Below, piece after piece: positions 1 through 7,335 of a stretch of 39,790 nucleotides of DNA. Made by a program: the position numbers and the translations under genes. The DNA is from an uncultured Lachnospiraceae bacterium (GTDB lineage: Bacteria > Bacillota > Clostridia > Lachnospirales > Lachnospiraceae): assembly GCA_947178145.1 (NCBI GenBank), contig CAMWXE010000048.1, forward strand, positions 1-39,790, given 5' to 3'. Under the pieces are notes generated by a model, which had not been told where the DNA came from, made no database searches, and saw nothing but the letters and a program-made list of their open reading frames with translations. Numbering within the stretch: the first letter of the stretch is position 1; the number at the start of each line of letters is the position of its first letter.

Positions 1-33
1 TACTCTCGAAGAAATATCCTGCGCAATCTGCAT
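1..33 (-). CDS. Possible start of a gene running off the left edge
   Basis: On the minus strand an ATG at 33 opens a frame reading M-Q-I-A-Q-D-I-S-S-R-V up to the window edge. It lies about 70 bases downstream of the AAA ATPase stop and on the same strand, so it could be the next gene of that unit. There is no convincing ribosome binding site at normal spacing, and only eleven codons are visible, so no function can be given. Confidence 0.25.
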   Translation of the reverse strand, partial: MQIAQDISSRV

Positions 34-80
34 CACTTATTTTTCTACAGTTCCTAAACGGTAGTGCCGCGTCACATGAT

Positions 81-112
81 ATGCAGTGTATGTTTCCCCG
101 CCTACACTGCAT
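81..112 (-). other. Hairpin at the 3' end of the AAA ATPase gene
   Basis: ATGCAGTGTA (81-90) and TACACTGCAT (103-112) are perfectly complementary 10-base arms around a 12-base loop. The right arm lies inside the last codons of the AAA ATPase gene. No run of T follows on the minus strand, so this is not a normal intrinsic terminator. It may be an RNA-stabilising or processing hairpin. Confidence 0.45.
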
Positions 113-1208
113 AATGCAGACTCTTTTCCCGTACCTTCTGTATTTCCAGATGATCTATCATCAGCTTCTTTATCTTTTTGACGCACTCTTCATCGTAGTC
201 CTCGTCATATGTAATCCTCAGCTTTTCGGCTGCTATCACAGCACAGTTGTTTTTTACATCATAGACACTGTCCTCAATTCGAAAACCTACTGTCAGAATT
301 TCATTGTAATCATCCTCAGCAAAGCAGATACTGATTTCCTCGCCGTCAAAGAAATCAACATTTCTGTTCCTGACATACATCGGAGAACCATTTTCAAAAT
401 AGATGCCAAAATTATATCGCTCCTGCGACAGATTAATGATGTTCAAATCCCTGATCGCACTGTGAAAGCTTTCCCCGCTGTTCACTTCAAAGGCAATGGC
501 CCGAAGACAGTCATAATTGAGATTCACTTTTCTCGAAAATGCAACAATCGGTTCTATTTCATGATAATACTTATTTCCCAATTTATCATACAGATATGTC
601 CGAATCTCCTCTGCTGACGGATAGTCAAACCGGAAATGATAATGAAACCGTCCTGGACGGTTCACAATGAAATCGTTCAGTTTTCGAATATCGTTGCAGG
701 TAATGGCAAACAGCTTCTTCCCTTGTGATATTCCGTCAAACAGGCTAAGCAGCGCGGCCTGCGGCTCAATCTCACCCTCCGCTGGCTTGACATCGCCAAA
801 TGTCTTATCAAACTCATCAAACAGTACCATGACACGCTGATCAATCTCCTCAATATAAGATGCAATTCCTGGTATGTACTGATCCACTACAATGACTGGA
901 ATGCCGCCCTCTATTGCCTCCACTGACAGGAGTTTTGCAAACATCGACTTTCCGATTCCTTTACACCCGCTTAATATCACCCCAAGATTTCGGTCAAACT
1001 TCTCATATGCCCGGAGAACCTTATGCACCTTTTTCATATGTTCCCCGTAGAGCTTATCCTCCTTTACCTGTATATCCGCATACTCATCCAGACAAAATCC
1101 TGTCATTTTCTCAAATCGCACGATATATGCCCTGGCAGGTAATTCATTGTAAGTCATCACCGTATCATTATAGATTTCAACCCTTGATCCTATTTTTATC
1201 GCCTTCAT
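102..1208 (-). CDS. AAA family ATPase
   Basis: Single-domain P-loop ATPase, 368 residues. The start is the ATG at 1208 because AGGAGGGG lies just upstream; the longer frame (to 1289) runs back through a hairpin and lacks a binding site. Visible motifs are Walker A GCKGIGKS (about residue 85), Walker B with VLFDEFDKTF, a sensor-like FAITCND, and NRPGRFHYHF, which matches the arginine-finger and second-region-of-homology position of AAA proteins. The first 60 residues and the last 100 residues, which look beta-rich, match nothing I recognise. AAA proteins of this size usually remodel a partner protein or complex, and the partner cannot be named here. It follows the hydro-lyase operon but a hairpin at 1240-1271 separates them, so a shared function is not implied. 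Confidence 0.85.
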   Translation of the reverse strand: MKAIKIGSRVEIYNDTVMTYNELPARAYIVRFEKMTGFCLDEYADIQVKEDKLYGEHMKKVHKVLRAYEKFDRNLGVILSGCKGIGKSMFAKLLSVEAIEGGIPVIVVDQYIPGIASYIEEIDQRVMVLFDEFDKTFGDVKPAEGEIEPQAALLSLFDGISQGKKLFAITCNDIRKLNDFIVNRPGRFHYHFRFDYPSAEEIRTYLYDKLGNKYYHEIEPIVAFSRKVNLNYDCLRAIAFEVNSGESFHSAIRDLNIINLSQERYNFGIYFENGSPMYVRNRNVDFFDGEEISICFAEDDYNEILTVGFRIEDSVYDVKNNCAVIAAEKLRITYDEDYDEECVKKIKKLMIDHLEIQKVREKSLHYAV

Positions 1209-1239
1209 ATGCCCCTCCTGTTCTTTTAAAATAGAAAAT

Positions 1240-1271
1240 CCTCTAACTGATACTTCTGTATCAATTAGAGG
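1240..1271 (-). terminator. Terminator-like hairpin after the hydro-lyase operon
   Basis: CCTCTAA-C-TGATAC, loop TTCT, GTATCA-A-TTAGAGG forms a stem of about 14 pairs with one mismatch. On the minus strand it is followed by ATTTTCTATTTT, a broken T run. It sits between the leuC-type stop at 1354 and the AAA ATPase start at 1208, so it probably ends the D-C-D-C transcript, perhaps incompletely. Confidence 0.6.
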
Positions 1272-1353
1272 GTATCTTATTTTTTGCACTCTGTCATTGG
1301 CCGTTTAATCCAAAATGCTTTCAAAATGACAGGATATGATATATAATGATAGT

Positions 1354-2595
1354 TTACGGCACGATGATTTTTCCAGCCACTGCACAGGCCGCCGCCGATA
1401 TGGGCGATGCCAGATAGATATTTACCCTGGAAGTACCCATACGTCCGAGAAAGTTTCTGTTGTTTGTCGCGATGACTGTCTCTCCGTCGGTCAGAATGCC
1501 GCCAGTCCTGCCGCAGCACAGACCGCAGCTGGGGTGCGTGATGATCGCGCCGGCCTCTGCGAGCACCGCCATTGTGCCGTTTGCCACTGCCTCCCTGTAT
1601 ATCTTGCGGCTTGCCGGTGTGACAATAAGCTTCACAAAGGGCGCTACATGCTTTCCTTTGAGCACTTCCGCCGCTGCCATCAAATCCTCAAGTCTTCCGT
1701 TCGTGCAGGAGCCGATAAACACCTGATCGATTTCCTTTCCTGCAAGTTCTGACACGGGTTTTACATTGTCTACATTGGAAGGACACGCCATCACCGGGAC
1801 AAAATCCTCTGCCCTGTATTCCATCACCTGGCAGTATTGTGCGTCTGCGTCACCAACCAGATCCCTTTCCCTGTCTGTGAGCGTTATTCCGCAATACGCT
1901 GCAGTCTTTTCGTCCGGTGTAAAGAGCGCACACTTCGCTCCGGCCTCGATCGCCATGTTCGACATGGACATTCTTGACGCCACTGACATATTTTCAATCG
2001 TATCGCCTGTGAACTCCAATGCTTTGTAGGTGGCACCATCCGCCCCCAGATCGCCGATCAGCTTCAATATGATATCTTTTGCCATGACATTTTCGGGCAG
2101 CTCCCCTGTGATGTTTACCTTGATCGTCTCGGGCACGCGAATCCAGAGCGTACCGGTGCCGAGGATGCTTGCCATCTCCGTATAGCCGATACCAGATGAA
2201 AACGCGCCGACACAGCCATATGTCGTCGTGTGGCTGTCCGTGCCAAATACGATATCTCCCGGCTTGACATAGCCTGCCTCTGTCATCAGCTGGTGGCAGA
2301 TTCCGTCGGAGCGGTGAATGTTTTTCATGCCGTACTTTTCCACAAACTCATTGCCGATTCGGAAATGTCTGGTGTCGTCGACCTGGCTTGCAGGCACTAA
2401 ATGATCATAAATCAGTACGACTTTGTCCGCATCCCAGAGCTTCGTAAATCCCATCTCCTCAAATTTCGATGCCACAAAAGGAATAAAGATGTCATGTATC
2501 ATCACACGGTCCACATTGACGGTCACGATCTCGCCGGGATGCACAACGTTTCCTATGTTGTTTCTCACGATTTTTTCTATTATAGTTGAACCCAT
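1354..2595 (-). CDS. leuC: 3-isopropylmalate dehydratase-type large subunit (pair 1)
   Basis: Large, iron-sulfur-bearing subunit of an aconitase-superfamily hydro-lyase, 413 residues, the size of the short LeuC/HacA class and not the 466-residue enterobacterial type. The ATG at 2595 is chosen because AGGAGA lies upstream and the family begins near here; the 51 extra residues of the longest frame are not family-like. Visible motifs are FGTDSHTTTYG (substrate and cluster region), GSCTNGRLEDL with the first cluster cysteine, and HPSCGLCCGRTGG with the remaining cysteines, then NNRNFLGRMG near the C-terminus. It follows its small subunit by 41 bases. In leucine synthesis this enzyme interconverts 2- and 3-isopropylmalate. 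Since a second pair sits next door, the substrate (isopropylmalate, citramalate, dimethylmalate or homocitrate) cannot be fixed from sequence alone. Confidence 0.82.
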   Translation of the reverse strand: MGSTIIEKIVRNNIGNVVHPGEIVTVNVDRVMIHDIFIPFVASKFEEMGFTKLWDADKVVLIYDHLVPASQVDDTRHFRIGNEFVEKYGMKNIHRSDGICHQLMTEAGYVKPGDIVFGTDSHTTTYGCVGAFSSGIGYTEMASILGTGTLWIRVPETIKVNITGELPENVMAKDIILKLIGDLGADGATYKALEFTGDTIENMSVASRMSMSNMAIEAGAKCALFTPDEKTAAYCGITLTDRERDLVGDADAQYCQVMEYRAEDFVPVMACPSNVDNVKPVSELAGKEIDQVFIGSCTNGRLEDLMAAAEVLKGKHVAPFVKLIVTPASRKIYREAVANGTMAVLAEAGAIITHPSCGLCCGRTGGILTDGETVIATNNRNFLGRMGTSRVNIYLASPISAAACAVAGKIIVP

Positions 2596-2636
2596 ACCTA
2601 TTCTCCTAAATCTATTTATTCTTCCATGCAAATCCC

Positions 2637-3131
2637 TTATACCTTTAGATTGTTTCGTTTTTGCATCGCCTTTACAAGTCCGCCCGCATTGAGGATATCT
2701 ACCAGATTCTGCGGAAGCGATGTGACCGGGTACTGTTTTCCATGACATTCTATAAACTCGTTGATGGCAACCGTAATCTCGTCGCCTTCTTTCACATCAC
2801 TCTGAAGTTTGTCATTCTCGATCAGCAGCAGACCGTTGTTGATGGAGTTGCGAAAGAAAATGCGCGCAAAGGACTTTGCAATCACGCACTTGATGCCAAG
2901 CGCCTTGATAATCTCCGGCGCCTGTTCCCGCGAAGAACCACAGCCGAAATTCTTTCCTGCTACGATAATGTCTCCCTCTTTGATCTGCCCTGCAAGCTCC
3001 GGGCGCAGCGGCGAAAACGCATACGGTGCCATGTCCTGTACGGTCTTTAGCGCAAGGTACTCTGTCGGGATGATGATGTCCGTGTCAATATCATCACCCA
3101 AAACCCATATTTTTCCTGTAAATTTATTCAT
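2637..3131 (-). CDS. leuD: 3-isopropylmalate dehydratase-type small subunit (pair 1)
   Basis: Small (swivelling-domain) subunit partner of the preceding large subunit, 164 residues, normal for short-type LeuD. It shows GDDIDTDIIIP, the conserved NFGCGSSREQAP loop that contacts substrate, and AKSFARIFFRNSINNG. The specificity loop after the first strand reads YLAL, without the arginine of homoaconitases (YLRT in the methanogen enzyme, from family knowledge), which favours an uncharged side chain as in isopropylmalate or citramalate. AAGGAG precedes the start at a rather long spacing of about 13 bases. The gene lies 89 bases after pair 2, so the four genes probably form one operon. Confidence 0.82.
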   Translation of the reverse strand: MNKFTGKIWVLGDDIDTDIIIPTEYLALKTVQDMAPYAFSPLRPELAGQIKEGDIIVAGKNFGCGSSREQAPEIIKALGIKCVIAKSFARIFFRNSINNGLLLIENDKLQSDVKEGDEITVAINEFIECHGKQYPVTSLPQNLVDILNAGGLVKAMQKRNNLKV

Positions 3132-3220
3132 GTTTTTGATCTAACTCCTTTTTCGTATCATAAAACTGCAGTCTATCGTCGTTATCCGCCGAATAGATAA
3201 ACTGCCCGGCTCACGAGCGC

Positions 3221-4471
3221 TCATGATATCATATCCGCCGTCGCAATCTCGCCCTTGATTGCAGAAGCCGTCACTGTCGCCGCTGACGCGAGATACACGA
3301 ACGAATCCTTGTGCCCGGCGCGCCCCTTAAAATTGCGTGTTCCTGTGCTGATCAGCACTTCTCCCTCGCCGATGACACCCTGACAGCTTCCCCAGCACAC
3401 ACTGCAGTTCGCATTCATGACAATCGCGCCTGCCTCCATAAAGGTATCAATAATGCCCTCCGCAAGCGCCTGTCTGTACACTTCGGCACTCGCCGGAACC
3501 ACCAGGAACCGCACAAGCGGATGCACTTTTCTGCCTTTGATCAATTCCGCACCGACTCTTAAGTCCTCAATCCGTCCATTGTTGCAGGAGCCAAGAAACG
3601 CCTCGTCAATATGTGTTCCCACGCACTCCTTCGCATCGACGACACTGTCCACAAAATGCGGCTTTGCCACAATCGGCTTAATCGTTGACAAGTCAATGTC
3701 ATACACCTTTGCAAACTGCGCGTCCGCGTCGCTCTGAAAGACATGTTTCGGCTCTCTGCCGTGTGCCTTCAAATAATCGCGTGTTATCTCGTCAACCTCC
3801 ATCAAAGCAGTCTTCGCACCAGCCTCCACGCAGAGATTGCAGATGGCGATTCTGTCACTCATGTTCAATGTTTTCAGCCCGTCACCGCCAAACTCCATCG
3901 CCATATAATTCGCGCCGTTTGCGCCGATCATCCCTATAATTGAAAGAATCAAATCCCTCGCATAGACACCGTCGTTTAACTTTCCTGTCAGATGAAATTT
4001 CAATGTCTCCGGCACCAGAAGCCAGGACTTCCCTGTCACCATCGCATAGAGATAGTCTGTACAGCCCACACCTGTTCCAAACGCGCCGACTGCACCATAC
4101 GCGCAGGTATGACTGTCCGCGCCGAATATCAGTTCGCCGCTTGTGACATGATTCTCCATCATCACCTGATGGCAGACACCGGCTCCCTCATAGAATTTGA
4201 TGCCGTGCGCCTTTGCGAAATCGCGCATCTTCTTGTGGGATGCCGCCGTTTTCACGCTGTCGCACGGCACATTGTGATCCACGATCCACACTAGTTTGCT
4301 GACATCCGCAATGCGCGGGTTCTTGAGGTTATTGTACATATCGATCGTGAGATGTGTCGTCCCGTCATTGCTCATCAGCCGGTCAAGCTCTACTGTATGA
4401 ATGTCCCCTGGCTTGACAGACTCCACACCTGCCGCTGCTGCAATAATTTTCTCCGCTATTGTCATTCCCAT
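3221..4471 (-). CDS. leuC: 3-isopropylmalate dehydratase-type large subunit (pair 2)
   Basis: Second large subunit of the same superfamily, 416 residues. It keeps FGADSHTCAYGAVGAFG, GSCNNGRIEDL (N in place of the T seen in pair 1) and NANCSVCWGSCQG, so the cluster cysteines are present, followed by STGTRNFKGRAGH. It is clearly paralogous to the 1354-2595 protein but well diverged, so the duplication is not recent. GGGGAG lies seven bases before the ATG at 4471; a second ATG two codons in is possible. The small subunit gene is 13 bases upstream. The CSVCWG signature and short length resemble proteins often labelled homoaconitate hydratase or 2,3-dimethylmalate dehydratase family. That is a resemblance, not a demonstrated activity. 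Confidence 0.82.
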   Translation of the reverse strand: MGMTIAEKIIAAAAGVESVKPGDIHTVELDRLMSNDGTTHLTIDMYNNLKNPRIADVSKLVWIVDHNVPCDSVKTAASHKKMRDFAKAHGIKFYEGAGVCHQVMMENHVTSGELIFGADSHTCAYGAVGAFGTGVGCTDYLYAMVTGKSWLLVPETLKFHLTGKLNDGVYARDLILSIIGMIGANGANYMAMEFGGDGLKTLNMSDRIAICNLCVEAGAKTALMEVDEITRDYLKAHGREPKHVFQSDADAQFAKVYDIDLSTIKPIVAKPHFVDSVVDAKECVGTHIDEAFLGSCNNGRIEDLRVGAELIKGRKVHPLVRFLVVPASAEVYRQALAEGIIDTFMEAGAIVMNANCSVCWGSCQGVIGEGEVLISTGTRNFKGRAGHKDSFVYLASAATVTASAIKGEIATADMIS

Positions 4472-4484
4472 GTCTCATCTCCCC

Positions 4485-4961
4485 CTATTCTCTGTTTAAC
4501 GACGCGATCAGTCCGCCCTGGTCAAGAATGCCCTGCATATATTCCGGCAGCTTCGTGCACTCATACGTCTTACCGTTTACGCGCACCACGCCCTCCTGCA
4601 TGGACAGCTCCATATCATCACCTGCATCTACATTGTCGTACAGATCTTTGCAGACAATCACCGGAAGACCGATATTAATCGCATTTCTATAGAAAATACG
4701 CGCAAAGGACTTCGCGACCACCGCCTTGACCCCAAGCGCTTTGAGCACGCTGGGCGCCTGCTCTCGCGAGGAGCCGCAGCCAAAATTCTCCGATGCCACG
4801 ACATAATCCCCCGGCTGCACCTGTGACGCGAAATCCGCATCCAGAGACTCGAAAGTATGTACTTTCATCTCATCAATTGTGGGATATATAATATACTGTG
4901 ACGCGATAATCTGATCTGTGTCCACATCCTGTCCAAACTTAAATATCTTTCCCATTGTCAT
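4485..4961 (-). CDS. leuD: 3-isopropylmalate dehydratase-type small subunit (pair 2)
   Basis: Small subunit, 158 residues, first gene of the D-C-D-C operon. It has FGQDVDTDQIIASQ, NFGCGSSREQAP and AKSFARIFYRNAINIG. The specificity loop is YIIY, close to the hydrophobic YLVY type of isopropylmalate isomerases and without the arginine of homoaconitases. The start ATG has AAAGGA upstream; the frame reads MTMGK, so the second ATG is an alternative. Because the two small subunits differ in exactly this loop (YIIY here, YLAL in pair 1), the two enzymes may prefer different substrates. No leuA, leuB or cimA gene is visible in the window. Confidence 0.82.
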   Translation of the reverse strand: MTMGKIFKFGQDVDTDQIIASQYIIYPTIDEMKVHTFESLDADFASQVQPGDYVVASENFGCGSSREQAPSVLKALGVKAVVAKSFARIFYRNAINIGLPVIVCKDLYDNVDAGDDMELSMQEGVVRVNGKTYECTKLPEYMQGILDQGGLIASLNRE

Positions 4962-4989
4962 ATCCTGTCCTTTCGTGTAATGTAATTTT

Positions 4990-5060
4990 TCATTCCCTTT
5001 GTGCTAAGGAACTGTTCCTTAGGGCGTGCAGATGGCAGGAATGATTTTCAAGCACGCCCT
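4990..5060 (-). promoter_or_regulatory. Candidate structured RNA leader of the hydro-lyase operon
   Basis: Read on the minus strand, the 5' untranslated region holds a 9-pair hairpin (5052-5060 with 5021-5029, AGGGCGTGC/GCACGCCCT, 22-base loop), then directly a short hairpin (AAGGAA-CAG-TTCCTT, 5006-5020, extendable to 8 pairs). In addition, seven bases of the first loop (TCATTCC, at 5038-5044) are complementary to GGAATGA (at 4990-4996) beyond the second hairpin, which would form a pseudoknot. The start codon lies about 29 bases further on. No T-box signature or T-run terminator is present. The pairing is seen in the sequence; a ligand or regulatory role is inference. Confidence 0.45.
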
Positions 5061-5125
5061 TGTATAGTGTAACAAATTTATTCTCAAAAAACTAGGATTA
5101 TTTTTATGGTATCATGCTGTTTTTT

Positions 5126-5156
5126 TTGTTCCGATGTGGTATAGTTATACTATAAT
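5126..5156 (+). promoter_or_regulatory. Possible promoter for the 5.2 kb gene run
   Basis: A perfect TATAAT lies at 5151-5156, about 45 bases before the first plus-strand gene. The best -35 candidate is TTGTTC at 5126-5131, at a spacing of 19, which is longer than ideal. It lies in the divergent region between the hydro-lyase operon and the plus-strand genes. Confidence 0.4.
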
Positions 5157-5201
5157 GTTCACTCAAAATTCATTTATTGAGCCTGATGGAGGTGTATAAA
5201 A

Positions 5202-5477
5202 ATGGGCGTATCTTTTCAAAATATCCTTTCCAAAATTTGCAGCTCTGCTATCTTAGCTGGGGTTATCCTCTTTTTCATAGGTGCATACTACTGTGTGATA
5301 AAGGCCGGAATCCCCTACCAGGATCCGCCACTGGAACTGCAGATCGAATATGCAGTCAATACGGGCATCGGAGAAATCTTAGTAAAAAACGGGATTTTGA
5401 TTGCATTTCTTAGCTGTATCGCACACTTTGTTCTGCGGCTGATTTTCAAATATTGTGCCACAGAGAAGAAACTGTAG
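5202..5477 (+). CDS. Small membrane protein of unknown function
   Basis: 91 residues. Two hydrophobic segments, around residues 15-35 (AILAGVILFFIGAYYCVI) and 64-82 (LIAFLSCIAHFVLRLIF), flank a short polar loop, so it should be a two-pass inner-membrane protein. GGAGGTG lies about eight bases before the ATG. It heads a plus-strand run with the next gene 61 bases downstream. I do not recognise a family. The tail is short and lysine-rich (TEKKL), which fits a cytoplasmic end. Confidence 0.7.
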   Translation: MGVSFQNILSKICSSAILAGVILFFIGAYYCVIKAGIPYQDPPLELQIEYAVNTGIGEILVKNGILIAFLSCIAHFVLRLIFKYCATEKKL

Positions 5478-5538
5478 CCGAAGAAAAAGAACGCGTACAT
5501 ACAAACACTGAAATCACAGAAAGGAAAGATGACAAAAG

Positions 5539-6411
5539 ATGGACAGAGTTTTAGGCGCTTACGGTTATGGAATTGCACTATTTTCATTGCCAGTATTACA
5601 AGATTTTCTGAAAACGGAGAAAATCCGATCAAAAAAGCTGCTGACCAAATTACAAAAGGACAAGGAGCTTTATTTGAAGACGCAAAAGCAAGGAATCCTG
5701 TTTCCCATTGTGCAGATTGATGCCGGCGGATATATCGTCAAACTGGCCGGATTCGATGAACCATTTGACGAGGACTGGGAGCTGAAGTTAGCATATGATG
5801 GCTTTAATATCGATATTCGGGAAAGTCTCTGCATCTCTGATCTGGAACCGCTTGATTTTTATAACGCTGATTCATTTGACAAATATGAAAACTCCTCCCA
5901 GACAATGGACGGCAAAACATATTATAATAGTTTTAAATACGATATGCCCTCTGGGAAATACCTGATAACTGTGAAAGGCTACGCGCGCAAAAGTGCGACA
6001 GGACATACTTCATCAAGCAAATATCCTGAATACGGAATTTTCTTCTCCCTCACAAGAGTGGAGGTATTTGACGGTTTCAAAAATCCTAGGGAGAGCGAAC
6101 TCTACGAATTCAATATCGCATGGCTTACCAGATCCCGCGAGGCTGTAGTCGAATGGTTCTCCGAGGAAGACGGCGGACTGAAAAATCCTCCAACGGAAAG
6201 TTCATATTACGCTGTCATCAAATTAACGGACGAGTCACTCTGCCATCTGCACATTGAATTTGACCACGCAAACCACTGTCGTGTCTGCATTCTGTGGAAA
6301 AATACATTGGATTATCTGCTTGATAGCGGTCAGGAACATATCCTTTACGAGGAAACCCGGAAGAGAGGAAAATCACAGCTCCAAAAAATCGGAAGACTAA
6401 TCATGAAATAA
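5539..6411 (+). CDS. Protein of unknown function
   Basis: 290 residues, start at the ATG with AAAGGAAAG upstream. The first 40 residues hold a short hydrophobic patch (GIALFSLPVLQDFL) and then a lysine-rich helix; the rest looks like mixed alpha/beta with many aromatic and acidic residues. A stretch around residues 130-170 (YNSFKYDMPSGKYLITVKGY) reads like a beta-sandwich. No family is recognised. It lies between the small membrane protein and a lipoprotein-like or anchored protein, all on the same strand, so these may be co-expressed. Confidence 0.65.
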   Translation: MDRVLGAYGYGIALFSLPVLQDFLKTEKIRSKKLLTKLQKDKELYLKTQKQGILFPIVQIDAGGYIVKLAGFDEPFDEDWELKLAYDGFNIDIRESLCISDLEPLDFYNADSFDKYENSSQTMDGKTYYNSFKYDMPSGKYLITVKGYARKSATGHTSSSKYPEYGIFFSLTRVEVFDGFKNPRESELYEFNIAWLTRSREAVVEWFSEEDGGLKNPPTESSYYAVIKLTDESLCHLHIEFDHANHCRVCILWKNTLDYLLDSGQEHILYEETRKRGKSQLQKIGRLIMK

Positions 6412-6485
6412 ATCAGGAGAAAACGTATGAAAAAGACCGATTCTGCTGGCAAGTTTTTCGCTGCCAAAATTCGGAGGAATACAGA

Positions 6486-7268
6486 GTGTCCGTAAAAACC
6501 AAGCACACCTTATGTATAATTTTCCTGCTTATTTGCATTTTACTTGTATTATTCGTCAGCTTCATTGACATGGACTCCGCACAGACAGCCCTCGAACCGC
6601 TTGCACCGGAGTCCGAACTAACGATAACGTCATCCAGGGAACAGGTTGACGCGTTTGAAGCCCAAAACAAGGATTTTAAGTCCCCCTACGACACAGATGT
6701 ATGCTATAATATTACTCCCGACTTCATTGCAGACCATTCCGACTATACAATTTTCAAATACGAGGAGTGCAGCGAATCCTTTGTACTATATGATAATTGT
6801 ATATATAGCATTGGCCGCTGTCTGGGAGGTTCTGGTATTACAAGCATAGCTCTTGCGGACTTGAACAAGGACGGTCAATATGAACTATACTATACCTTCT
6901 CATGGGGATCTGGTCTGCACCGCTCACAGATTGGATATTTCAATCCTGCCAATAAAAAAGTGACCGTATTTGACTGCTCTGTCTTTGTCTCCGATCTGAT
7001 GCTGACTGTGAATGAAGCTGGAGAATTATGTGTGAACACAGTCACACCTGATTATTATGACAATGAGTCTTATGTTGACTTTGCGGTCAAAGCACAAGAT
7101 CCAATTGGTACAATTGCTCTTGAAAAAAATAGAATTACAGCGCATATTGACCAGACAATCTTAGACCAGAAACCAGACATTGTTCAATCTATAGAAAACA
7201 GCAGTATTGGCGGCCGAATTTTATATAAAATCGAAAGACTATTGTATCAATTAGGAATCATTTATTGA
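6486..7268 (+). CDS. Membrane-anchored protein with an FG-GAP-like segment
   Basis: 260 residues starting at GTG 6486, supported by GGAGG nine bases upstream. Residues 8-28 (LCIIFLLICILLVLFVSFI) form an N-terminal anchor or signal sequence and the rest should be outside the cell. The stretch SIALADLNKDGQYELYYTFS (about residue 118 on) has the D-x-N-x-D-G pattern typical of VCBS/FG-GAP or EF-hand-like calcium-binding loops in extracellular proteins. No cysteine lipobox is present. Function unknown; the neighbours are also uncharacterised. Confidence 0.65.
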   Translation: MSVKTKHTLCIIFLLICILLVLFVSFIDMDSAQTALEPLAPESELTITSSREQVDAFEAQNKDFKSPYDTDVCYNITPDFIADHSDYTIFKYEECSESFVLYDNCIYSIGRCLGGSGITSIALADLNKDGQYELYYTFSWGSGLHRSQIGYFNPANKKVTVFDCSVFVSDLMLTVNEAGELCVNTVTPDYYDNESYVDFAVKAQDPIGTIALEKNRITAHIDQTILDQKPDIVQSIENSSIGGRILYKIERLLYQLGIIY

Positions 7269-7273
7269 AAAAG

Positions 7274-7311
7274 AGCAGGTACGTAAGTATAATAAAAGTT
7301 CCTGCTATTTT
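7274..7311 (+). terminator. Weak terminator after the 6.5-7.3 kb gene
   Basis: AGCAGG (7274-7279) and CCTGCT (7301-7306) pair across a 21-base loop and are followed by ATTTTC. The stem is short, so termination may be partial; the next gene starts at 7336. Confidence 0.4.
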
Positions 7312-7335
7312 CTACAAAAAATCAGGAGGCAACAG

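Noticed and set aside
4962..5065. T-box or classical leucine-rich leader peptide before the hydro-lyase operon
   Set aside because: No T-box consensus, no short ORF with leucine codons and no terminator with a T run were found.
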